IMG/VR virus record: IMGVR_UViG_3300025096_000028
Location: 1-52,649 of that record
Direction: 5' to 3' (one strand)
Origin: a virus
DNA: 52,649 bases
Below are positions 1-7,343 of this stretch, piece after piece (the stretch's first letter is position 1; each line of letters begins with the position of its first letter). Both the position numbers and the translations under genes were made by a program. The notes under the pieces are model-generated. The model was given only the letters and a program-made list of their open reading frames with translations, was not told the DNA's origin and ran no database searches.

Positions 1-20
1 ATTGGCGGAAAATATACATA

Positions 21-164
21 ATGTTTAGTGGACCAAATGGAGCAGGTAAAGGTGACAAACCAAGAGGTATGAAAATATCTCAAAAAGAATTCTCTGAAAG
101 ATGGGATAAAATTTTTAACAAAAAGAAAAAAAAGGACAGTAAAAATGGCAACAGAAGTAAGTAA
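21..164 (+). CDS. small basic phage protein, unknown function
   Basis: Encodes 47 residues (starts MFSGPNGAGKGDKPRG) with a central EFSERWDKIF segment and a lysine-rich tail. The ATG overlaps the stop codon at 19-21 (TAATG) that closes the tail-fibre gene continuing from the other end of the window, so translation is probably coupled. It overlaps the next gene by 20 bases in another frame. The layout (glycine-rich start, RWDKIF-type core, Lys tail) resembles small proteins that I recall between structural genes of marine phages; no function is known to me. The tight packing and coupling support a real gene. Confidence 0.7.
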   Translation: MFSGPNGAGKGDKPRGMKISQKEFSERWDKIFNKKKKKDSKNGNRSK

Positions 165-438
165 AGATAGCAAGTTTACATTAAGCCTGGAAACAGGTGT
201 TAGTATTCTGGTTACTGTGGGTATGGTTATTGGTATGTGGTTTACACTTCAAGCAGATATTGAAGAAGCAAAAGAATTACCAGCACCTGAAGTATCAAGA
301 ACCGAATATGATTTAAAAGACCAGATGATTAGAAATACAATCATTGAGACACAAAAAGATGTGACTGAGGTAAAAGAAACACAAAAAGAAATGCGTGATG
401 ATGTTAAAAACATTGAACGTATGATGATGCAAAAGTGA
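145..438 (+). CDS. membrane-anchored coiled-coil protein (holin- or spanin-like)
   Basis: Encodes 97 residues. One hydrophobic segment lies at about residues 18-36, followed by a charged helical region (residues 55-97, heptad-like DVTEVKETQKEMRDDVKNIERM) that should form a coiled coil. The topology of an N-terminal anchor with a coiled coil beyond it is like an inner-membrane spanin, and could also fit a small holin accessory. An AAAGGA sequence lies about nine bases before the ATG. The location next to exported proteins and a holin at 2077-2448 supports a role at the cell envelope. The exact function is inferred. Confidence 0.6.
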   Translation: MATEVSKDSKFTLSLETGVSILVTVGMVIGMWFTLQADIEEAKELPAPEVSRTEYDLKDQMIRNTIIETQKDVTEVKETQKEMRDDVKNIERMMMQK

Positions 439-447
439 GGTATAGAG

Positions 448-849
448 ATGAATTATTTATATGGTATTGCATATTTAGTTGGTATTTGTTTATCATTATC
501 ACCCTTGTATGCTCAAAGTAGTTTAAAAGATTTACAACAAGTCCAATTATTAAGTCAAGATGGTTGTGTAATAGTTCAAGTGAATGCAGATTGGAATTAT
601 AGTGCTTCTATTGATTTAGGAGATTTTGATGACTGTGAGTGGTTTAATGCAAGTATAGACAATAAAGAATATGGTGCTGTATTAGCAAGTGAATGGAAGA
701 TAGTATCAGTTCCAACAATTATTATGTTTGAATATGGTAAAGAGATTAAAAGATTTGAAGCAGGTTTATCGTTTAACCTTAATAAAGAAGAAATCATCAA
801 AAAAATAAACGAAGAGATAGATGCAATAATGTTAAGGAGATTTCAATGA
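448..849 (+). CDS. exported thioredoxin-fold protein lacking the CXXC motif
   Basis: Encodes 133 residues. An N-terminal signal peptide ends at about residue 22 (LSLSPLYA then Q), so the mature protein should be periplasmic. The rest follows a thioredoxin layout: a strand leading to VNADWN (45-50), where the redox CGPC should follow W49 but NYSA is found, then VPTIIMF with the cis-proline at P89, and a GKEIKRFEAG strand pair. The two cysteines left (C40, C63) are not in a CXXC. It is therefore a redox-dead thioredoxin fold by sequence, perhaps a binding or chaperone module. It overlaps the next gene (ATGA) that encodes a second exported protein, suggesting that they act together. The fold call is from motif reading only. 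Confidence 0.55.
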   Translation: MNYLYGIAYLVGICLSLSPLYAQSSLKDLQQVQLLSQDGCVIVQVNADWNYSASIDLGDFDDCEWFNASIDNKEYGAVLASEWKIVSVPTIIMFEYGKEIKRFEAGLSFNLNKEEIIKKINEEIDAIMLRRFQ

Positions 850-1916
850 GAAAATTACTATGTAGTTTATTATTGTTAGGTTCAATATATGCACAAGACT
901 TTTTTAAGTTTAGTACAATATATGGAGCTTATAATTTTAGTAGTCCAGTAACAAAGGAATTACAATATCAAGTATCTGGTGGTCAATTACAGGAGTTACA
1001 AGAAGAGTTAGATGACCATACAGTTATGACGTTCGGTATTCGTAAACTAGCCAGGTTCGGATATGAGAACAAAAGCGAAGTTTGGTATTCAGGAACAGAG
1101 GCTAGCATTAATGAAAGTGCTGCTATTGGTAATGTTCCTCAGGGTTGGGAATATGTAATTGAGTATTCAGACCATAAAGAGTTTGAAGAAGAGTTTACAA
1201 ATAAACAATTTATGCTTAGATATATGGGTAAACACTTTATTGGTAAAGCTAACTACGATTATCGTGGATTAGAAGATGTAGAGTTCGCAGCTGTAGATAT
1301 GAGATATAAGAAAGACCTTGGTAATCTTGCATTATCATTAGGAGTTGCAGGTCGTTCACATCCAGCATATTTAGATTTCCTACCTATTGATTTATGGTGG
1401 GATGAACAAGGAATTGATATTAGTGAATCTACTCCATTCTGGTTATTTGCATATGAATATGGCTATAGTGATGAATGGACACAGCAATTTACTCAATATG
1501 GATATTCTTATTATGACTGGAAATGGTATGATGCAGAAGGTAATCTAGTAGCAAATACAGATGATATGTTCTATAAACAGGTCTATGGAGAGATTGTTAA
1601 AGATTATAATGAAGAGTATGCAAAAGACCTTGGTTATCAGAATGAATTAAGTTTATCAGTAGGTGCTGATTATTATAAATACACACCTAAGAATTGGTTT
1701 CACTTTTGGACCACAGCATATCCAGTAACAAAGGGTATGTCTGACTATTCATTTAATTATGATGTAGCAGAAAATGGAATGGATTATGACTTGGGACTAG
1801 TTTACGGATGGAAAATAAGTAACAAGTTTGGAATATTTTTAGAAGGTCGTTATTTTAACATGTACGATGTTCAAAGTTATGAGTCCAAGGTTGGATTCAA
1901 TTGGTTAATATATTAA
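846..1916 (+). CDS. predicted secreted outer-membrane beta-barrel-like protein
   Basis: Encodes 356 residues. Residues 1-16 form a signal peptide (MRKLLCSLLLLGSIYA, cleavage before QD). The mature part is rich in aromatic and alternating polar/hydrophobic residues (for example YSYYDWKWYD) and ends in an aromatic residue after a last strand (KVGFNWLIY), as outer-membrane barrels do. It starts four bases inside the thioredoxin-like gene. A phage-encoded surface protein could block re-infection or alter the envelope before lysis; these are inferences. No family was recognised. Alternatively it could be a periplasmic beta-rich protein. Confidence 0.5.
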   Translation: MRKLLCSLLLLGSIYAQDFFKFSTIYGAYNFSSPVTKELQYQVSGGQLQELQEELDDHTVMTFGIRKLARFGYENKSEVWYSGTEASINESAAIGNVPQGWEYVIEYSDHKEFEEEFTNKQFMLRYMGKHFIGKANYDYRGLEDVEFAAVDMRYKKDLGNLALSLGVAGRSHPAYLDFLPIDLWWDEQGIDISESTPFWLFAYEYGYSDEWTQQFTQYGYSYYDWKWYDAEGNLVANTDDMFYKQVYGEIVKDYNEEYAKDLGYQNELSLSVGADYYKYTPKNWFHFWTTAYPVTKGMSDYSFNYDVAENGMDYDLGLVYGWKISNKFGIFLEGRYFNMYDVQSYESKVGFNWLIY

Positions 1917-1930
1917 TGTTAGGAGAAAAT

Positions 1931-2077
1931 ATGATAGGATTTATAGTAGGATTAGCTTTAGGCTTTGGTCTTCATTATGCACTATGTAAGTATAATGACA
2001 AGTGTAAATGTTTTGAATTTGCAAAACTTAAAGCAAAAGTTGTAAAAGCGAACAAGAAAAAGAAAGGTAAAAAATAA
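1931..2077 (+). CDS. small single-span membrane protein
   Basis: Encodes 48 residues: a hydrophobic glycine-rich N-terminal helix (MIGFIVGLALGFGLHYAL), then a cysteine-containing stretch (CKYNDKCKCF) and a very basic lysine tail. A good ribosome site (AGGAGA) lies at 1921-1926. The stop codon shares its last base with the ATG of the holin gene (TAATG). The topology and its place directly before a holin suggest a lysis accessory or small pinholin-like protein, but no family is recognised. Confidence 0.65.
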   Translation: MIGFIVGLALGFGLHYALCKYNDKCKCFEFAKLKAKVVKANKKKKGKK

Positions 2078-2448
2078 TGCCTAAACTAGATATAGTTGCT
2101 GGTATTATTGATAAGGTTGCAGGTCATGTAGACAAGTTTACTTTAGACAAACAGGAGAAAGCTGAGTTAATTGCAGAAATTAACAAAGCACAAATGGAAG
2201 TCAATAAAGTAGAAGCTGGTCATACAAGTATCTTTGTTGCGGGCTGGAGGCCCTTCACGGGCTGGATATGTGCTACAGCATTAGGGTATCACTTTTTATT
2301 GCAACCTTTACTTACATTTATTATGTATAGTTTTGGAAATGAAATAGTATTACCAACCTTTGATATGGGCACTCTTACAACAGTACTTCTTGGAATGCTC
2401 GGTCTCGGGGGGATGCGTAGTTTTGAGAAGGTGAAGAAAAGTGCCTAA
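2077..2448 (+). CDS. holin (GTA_holin_3TM-like)
   Basis: Encodes 123 residues. An amphipathic charged N-terminal half (IIDKVAGHVDKFTLDKQEKAELIAEINKAQ region) is followed by AGWRPFTGWICATALGYHF and two further hydrophobic stretches, ending in a GLGGMRSFEKVKK tail. The GWRPFTGW signature and this order are typical of the three-span holins of the gene-transfer-agent type. It would form inner-membrane lesions that release the endolysin encoded at 41274-41666, far away on the map but in the same transcription arm. It overlaps both neighbours. A second holin-like gene lies at 40679-40894. Confidence 0.8.
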   Translation: MPKLDIVAGIIDKVAGHVDKFTLDKQEKAELIAEINKAQMEVNKVEAGHTSIFVAGWRPFTGWICATALGYHFLLQPLLTFIMYSFGNEIVLPTFDMGTLTTVLLGMLGLGGMRSFEKVKKSA

Positions 2449-4000
2449 ACAAGAATATCAAATATTAGGATTTCATGGTGGAATTAACAATAATTCAGAC
2501 CCTAAAGATTTAAGTGATATAGAGATGAGAGAAGCAGATGGTGTTTCTATTCATAAATTGGGAAGAATAGTAAATATAGGAAATCAAGATACTGCATTAA
2601 CAAACTTAGCTACGGCACAAAATGTAGCAGCAGATGTTGAACCTGGATATGGATTACATTATTTTTCAACAGACTATGATAATAGCGAGGCTAAAACTCC
2701 AGAAGATTGGTTAGCCATTTATGATAAACAAAATAGTGGTCGTATTAGATTTTACTATAGAGATAAAGACGGAGATAGTCCAGCATTATCAAGTAATGTT
2801 GTAGCTACAGGAGCTATAAAGCCTAATTTTTATTATGTAGATGGATTATTAAGAATAGGAGATGCTTCACATACACAAGATAGTAAATGGTATGGATATA
2901 TTGATTCTTCTTTGTTTTGGACTAATCAATTTGGTAATACTGGAAATTTACACGATATTCATAAATGGCAAAATGGAGACCAAAAATTAAAAAGTTTTAG
3001 AGAATTATTAGGAGATGTTGATAAATTAGTTTTATTTGATGCTAATGCAGCAGGTCCTACTGATAGCACTATTGAAGCTTCAAACAAACAAATTGTTTTA
3101 TCTTATTGGACTAATTCAAATGGTGATTGGAATGGAAATTATCAATTTGGAGCTACTCCAGTTTATATGGGAGACCAAGAAGGACCTATAACTCCATTTC
3201 AATCTAGTTTGAATGTAGTAGATACTGTTAGTTTTTATGATAATGAAGTTATATTTCAAGTTCATATATCTACTGGAGAAGATAATGGAAGCGGAATAAC
3301 TGACGATGCTAACCATAGACTAGGAGACGATAGAATTGTAGGAATTAATTTTTATTTTAGAGAACAACAAAATGAAGATTGGACATTTTTAATGCATACT
3401 GATTTGCTTGAAGGGGGTAAACATTATTGGAAATTATATAATTCTAATACTGAATCTTCTTATGGTATTTGGGATATTGACAACGATACATCAGTAGGTG
3501 GAACTCCAACTAAAAGAGAAGGTGTAGATATCATGGAAAATTCTGCAACATCAGCTACCCATATTGCTTTTAGCGATGCTGCTGGTTCGGGCACTGATTG
3601 GGAAGGAACTGGGAGTGCCGCTTCTCAAGCAGGAAAATCTTTTTCTAAGGTTGATTTGAGAGTAATATTAGATAATAATAATGTAAATGGTTTTGATGGT
3701 AGATATGGTTTTTTAAGAATATGGGGAGGAGCAATATCTCCTTTATATGTTGGGGAAGTTTCTGGAAATAAAATAGCTTTAAAAACTGGTGTTAGTGGAA
3801 CTCCAGGAACTACATTAGACACATATTATGTTCCAATGTATTTACCAGCGCTAGGAACGGATAGAGAATTTAAAGTAGAAGTATTAGATGAAAATTTTAC
3901 AGTAATTGCTGATAGTGGTATTTTTACTATGACAATAGAAGAAAGTAATAAAGTTGCTCCAGAAGAATATGACCAAGACCAATATCATGAAATTTATTAG
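2441..4000 (+). CDS. tail structural protein, nozzle-like part 1
   Basis: Encodes 519 residues, starting at a GTG eight bases inside the holin gene; GAGAAGGTGAAG just upstream serves as ribosome site. The N-terminus reads GFHGGINNNSDPKDLSDIEMREADGVSIHKLGRI (shown here only as the pattern GGINNNxDP, ExxEAxxV, GRI). This is the opening pattern of podovirus tail nozzle (T7 gp12-like) and related beta-propeller proteins. The middle is beta-rich with Trp and Asp/Gly turns. The adjacent 394-residue gene carries what looks like the rest of the propeller, so the nozzle may be made from two chains. Assignment rests on pattern memory and position. Confidence 0.45.
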   Translation: MPKQEYQILGFHGGINNNSDPKDLSDIEMREADGVSIHKLGRIVNIGNQDTALTNLATAQNVAADVEPGYGLHYFSTDYDNSEAKTPEDWLAIYDKQNSGRIRFYYRDKDGDSPALSSNVVATGAIKPNFYYVDGLLRIGDASHTQDSKWYGYIDSSLFWTNQFGNTGNLHDIHKWQNGDQKLKSFRELLGDVDKLVLFDANAAGPTDSTIEASNKQIVLSYWTNSNGDWNGNYQFGATPVYMGDQEGPITPFQSSLNVVDTVSFYDNEVIFQVHISTGEDNGSGITDDANHRLGDDRIVGINFYFREQQNEDWTFLMHTDLLEGGKHYWKLYNSNTESSYGIWDIDNDTSVGGTPTKREGVDIMENSATSATHIAFSDAAGSGTDWEGTGSAASQAGKSFSKVDLRVILDNNNVNGFDGRYGFLRIWGGAISPLYVGEVSGNKIALKTGVSGTPGTTLDTYYVPMYLPALGTDREFKVEVLDENFTVIADSGIFTMTIEESNKVAPEEYDQDQYHEIY

Positions 4001-4011
4001 GGAGATTAATA

Positions 4012-5196
4012 ATGGCTGAATACACAGTAATGAATCCAGGGAAATATCATTTAGGTAATTCTTTTAATTTTCCTCCTATACAAAATAGAAAGTATAGTGA
4101 AAGAAACATAATAAAATCTATTAAATGGAAAACATCAGCTCTTTTAGGTAGAAGAATATATGTTGGAAATGTTGAAATAGAAGATAAGGATGGTAAAGTA
4201 AAATTATTTTCTGATAGTATTTTTAAATCTAAAAGTAATAAATTTGATACCTTTAGAATGGATGGTCGTATAGATGTTGCTGTAGGTGATGGTGAAGAAA
4301 TAATAAGGCTAGCAGGATACGCTGATAGATTACTTCAATTCAAACAGAACACTCTTCATGTTATTAATGCAAATAAAGATGTAGAATTTCTTGAATCAAC
4401 CCATAAGCATAAAGGAGTATCACATTATAACGCAGTATGTGAAACAGATTATGGAGTTGCTTGGTGCAATGCTCATGGGGTATATATGTATAATGGACAA
4501 CAAATTGTAGATTGTTTTGAAAGACAAGGAATAAGAATATTTTCTGACGATGATTGGAATGGAAGTAGCGGTTTTTATAAAGATGGAGAAACTATGATAG
4601 GCTATATTCCAGACACACGCCAATTATTGATTGTAAGAGGAAATACAGATGTTTCAGGCAATGGAGATGTAATGTTATATAATATGATAACACAATCATG
4701 GACAAAATCTACTGGAAGAATAACAAGAGAAGATAAAACAAATTTAATAAATATTTGGGATGGAAAATTAGTATTTGGATATGAAAGTGATACTAATGAA
4801 ATAACAGTTCTTCCATGGAAAGTAGACCCTTCAGTTGCTGTAGATAATTATAAAATAGAAACAAAAGAATTAAATTTTGGAACTCAAGCTAGGAAAAAGA
4901 TATCTAAAGTAAGAATTACTTACAAGGGAGGAGCAGGAGGAAATACTAATATATTACCTAAATATGCATATGATGGAGGGACTTTTAATCATTCTTTTCA
5001 AGATGAAAATGGAACAAACATAACTAATATTGCAGGTAGTGCTAATTGGGCTGAAATAGACCTATATACGAGTTCAAATGCAAACAATATAAGAAGTTTC
5101 GGTATTCAGCTTACAGACGTTTCTGGGCAAGATGTAGCAAGTGATTTTCAAATTAATGATGTAACAATTATTTATAGAAGAAAGAGTGTAAAATAA
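4012..5196 (+). CDS. tail structural protein, nozzle-like part 2
   Basis: Encodes 394 residues, preceded by AGGGAGAT. Visible elements are GRRIYVGNVEI (residues about 46-57), SKSNKFDTF, then RLAGYADRLLQFKQNTLHVIN, GVAWCNAHGVYMYNGQQIVD and a C-terminal KISKVRITYKGGAGG beta-strand region. These repeated blades (GVxWxNxxGVYxY) are what I associate with beta-propeller nozzle or stabilisation proteins at the base of short tails. The stop overlaps the next ATG (TAATG). A role in the short tail tube is inferred with its partner at 2441-4000. Confidence 0.45.
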   Translation: MAEYTVMNPGKYHLGNSFNFPPIQNRKYSERNIIKSIKWKTSALLGRRIYVGNVEIEDKDGKVKLFSDSIFKSKSNKFDTFRMDGRIDVAVGDGEEIIRLAGYADRLLQFKQNTLHVINANKDVEFLESTHKHKGVSHYNAVCETDYGVAWCNAHGVYMYNGQQIVDCFERQGIRIFSDDDWNGSSGFYKDGETMIGYIPDTRQLLIVRGNTDVSGNGDVMLYNMITQSWTKSTGRITREDKTNLINIWDGKLVFGYESDTNEITVLPWKVDPSVAVDNYKIETKELNFGTQARKKISKVRITYKGGAGGNTNILPKYAYDGGTFNHSFQDENGTNITNIAGSANWAEIDLYTSSNANNIRSFGIQLTDVSGQDVASDFQINDVTIIYRRKSVK

Positions 5197-5504
5197 TGGC
5201 AGAACAAGCTGAAAAAAAGTTTCAAGTTAAAAGAGCGAGTGTTGGAGGAGCTACAGAAACTCCTTTAAGAAGGTTTTATAGAGAAAGTAGACATTTAAAT
5301 CAAAGCAAATCAAGATTTGTATCTAATATTCCTACAGATGATATTGGAAAAGAAGGAGATGTTGTATTTTTTGAGAATAAAGATAATTTTAATAAAGTAG
5401 AACAATTTGTTAAACATGAAGGTAAATGGATTAATATATCTACAGGAAGACCAAACTCAGATTCTGCTCATGTTAAAAAATGGGTAAAAGCAAAATCTGT
5501 ATAA
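5196..5504 (+). CDS. small structural-region protein, unknown function
   Basis: Encodes 102 residues with a basic N-terminal half (RRFYRESRHLNQSKSRFV) and a beta-like C-terminal part containing PTDDIGKEGDVVFF and VEQFVKHEGKWINISTG. The KWxxI-TG ending resembles small domains found at the ends of phage fibre or tail proteins. It starts on the stop codon of the tail gene before it. I know no family; a minor virion component is the simplest guess. Confidence 0.55.
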   Translation: MAEQAEKKFQVKRASVGGATETPLRRFYRESRHLNQSKSRFVSNIPTDDIGKEGDVVFFENKDNFNKVEQFVKHEGKWINISTGRPNSDSAHVKKWVKAKSV

Positions 5505-5577
5505 CTAATAGAAAACAGTTGATAGTAATGAATAATATATATAAATTAGAGATAAAATCTTACAAGGAAAATTATTT

Positions 5578-6825
5578 ATGGAAATAGGTAAGTCATATAA
5601 GAATCAATTAAAAAGCCCTTCTATGCGCTCGGTGCATGAAAGTGCAAATAAAAATCAGTATCTTATGGATGCTCAACAAGATATTACAAAATCTAAAACT
5701 ACTGCTGGTATTATACAGGATGAAACTTACAAAGTTGAGGCTTTAACCGATACGCTTGCTGGTGGTTTTGTCGCTCTAGAACATAAGCAAAATGAAGAAG
5801 AAGACAAGACGGAAAGAGATGAGAGTCTTGCAAAATTAAGAGATGCTGGATTTGATGTTGAGATAACAACGACTACATTTGCAGATACCATTCAAAATAA
5901 AGATTTAAAGTTTGGAGATAGAGGTACAAAAATATTGGTAAATGGAGAAGAATGGTCTACTCCCAAAGTACTTGCTTATGGTAAATATCTGGGCGTGTAT
6001 GATAATGAAAATAATTTTTTTAATAATATAGAATCGCATTATGGACCAAAATTTCCAAAAGGAGCGGGTAAATTTAATTATTCTGAATTTTCAGATGAAG
6101 AAATGGTAAAAAAGATTGTAATGCAAGAACATAAAGGTTTAGGATTTGCAAATTTAAAAAATATAACAGATACTGAATGGGACCAATTATTTAATGATGG
6201 ATATATTGAAAGAGAAGTAGAAGCAGCAGATGGAATTGCTTATAAAAAACAATATAAATATTCAAAAAAAAGTACTAATAAAAATGTTATTTCTGATAAA
6301 AATTCACCAAATTATATTTTTGATGGAACATGGGACCATGGAATTTTAATGGTAAATTCAGCATGGACAAATACTACTAGTGGAATAACACTTGACCCTA
6401 GTCATGATGATTATAAAAATGATTCTTCTTCCTTAGAGTTTGGAGCAGATGGTGTAACTAAAGATGTATTATTTCAAGGAGTTGCTAAAGTTGGACAAAA
6501 ACATTATGGAAAAGATAAATGGAATAATGCTTCTAATCAACAAAAACAGACATGGCTTCAAAATAATACCAAAATGAATTATGAAATGGGTAGATATTTA
6601 GCAAAAGAAGGTGGAATAGGAGGAATATCCGATAGAGGAGGATGGAATCAATGGTCAACAATGCCAGCAGTTGCAAGACATGAAAATCTAAAAAGAAGTA
6701 AAGGTACTTTAAAAGAGACAGAAGGTGCTTTTTTTGGAGATAATAGAGGTTTTGATAAGGGAGACTTTTATGGTAAAAATAGTATGTGGAGAAGTATAAT
6801 GAATTCATGGAAGAAAGGAGGATAA
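5578..6825 (+). CDS. putative internal virion protein with transglycosylase-like region
   Basis: Encodes 415 residues, with ACAAGGAAA before the ATG. The first 100 residues are charged and helical. In the second half VKKIVMQEHKG has a glutamate (E184) placed before WDHGILMVNSAW (252-263) and later GGWNQWSTMPAVAR. This loosely matches the order of a lysozyme or lytic transglycosylase fold (catalytic Glu, then GLxQIN-like strand, then a Trp-rich end). Phage internal virion proteins often carry such a domain to open the peptidoglycan during DNA entry. The family match is weak by eye. Its neighbours at 6827-8924 also look like internal core proteins. Confidence 0.45.
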   Translation: MEIGKSYKNQLKSPSMRSVHESANKNQYLMDAQQDITKSKTTAGIIQDETYKVEALTDTLAGGFVALEHKQNEEEDKTERDESLAKLRDAGFDVEITTTTFADTIQNKDLKFGDRGTKILVNGEEWSTPKVLAYGKYLGVYDNENNFFNNIESHYGPKFPKGAGKFNYSEFSDEEMVKKIVMQEHKGLGFANLKNITDTEWDQLFNDGYIEREVEAADGIAYKKQYKYSKKSTNKNVISDKNSPNYIFDGTWDHGILMVNSAWTNTTSGITLDPSHDDYKNDSSSLEFGADGVTKDVLFQGVAKVGQKHYGKDKWNNASNQQKQTWLQNNTKMNYEMGRYLAKEGGIGGISDRGGWNQWSTMPAVARHENLKRSKGTLKETEGAFFGDNRGFDKGDFYGKNSMWRSIMNSWKKGG

Positions 6826-6826
6826 G

Positions 6827-7342
6827 ATGCCTTTTGACCCAGTAACAGCAACATTTGCTTTGAACGTAGGACAAACTTTATTTGGCGCTAATCAACAAGC
6901 TCGTCAAAATAGAGCATTAATTAAAGGAAATAAAGCTGCAATAGGAAATATAAATAAAGCTATTGATGTTCTACCTGAAGTAGCAGTAAGTCGACAAGAA
7001 GTAGCTAAAGATGAATATAGATTTGGATTTGAACTTTCAGGTAAAAAAACTTCTACTATGTTTGATGAGTTATATAGAAAGCAAGATGTTTTAGGAGGAG
7101 CACAAAAATTTGCACATTCAGGAGCAGCTCAAAATGAATTAAGTATGTTAACAGATAAATTAAATCAAGATTTTTTATATAGATATCAAGGTCTTAATAG
7201 AGCACTAGACAAACAATATGCAAGTATTGAAGAATCAAGAATAGCAGAAGAGCAACAATTAAAAAATGAAAGATTTAAATTAGAACAAGAAAATAGACGA
7301 TTAAGTAAAACAGATACTTTCTGGGAAGGGTTAGGGCTATAA
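6827..7342 (+). CDS. internal virion protein (T7 gp14-like position)
   Basis: Encodes 171 residues, with AAGGAGGATAAG as ribosome site overlapping the stop of the preceding gene. The N-terminus is hydrophobic and alanine-rich (VTATFALNVGQTLFGANQQA), followed by Gln/Lys/Glu-rich helices to the end, including RIAEEQQLKNERFKLEQENRRL. The size, the membrane-active looking start and the coiled-coil remainder match the smallest ejected core protein of podoviruses, located before two larger core proteins as here. This is inferred from layout and composition. Confidence 0.55.
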   Translation: MPFDPVTATFALNVGQTLFGANQQARQNRALIKGNKAAIGNINKAIDVLPEVAVSRQEVAKDEYRFGFELSGKKTSTMFDELYRKQDVLGGAQKFAHSGAAQNELSMLTDKLNQDFLYRYQGLNRALDKQYASIEESRIAEEQQLKNERFKLEQENRRLSKTDTFWEGLGL

Positions 7343-7343
7343 T

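Noticed and set aside
5528-5587. 19-residue frame between the 102- and 415-residue genes
   Set aside because: No ribosome site; the gap of 73 bases is probably just a leader for the next gene.
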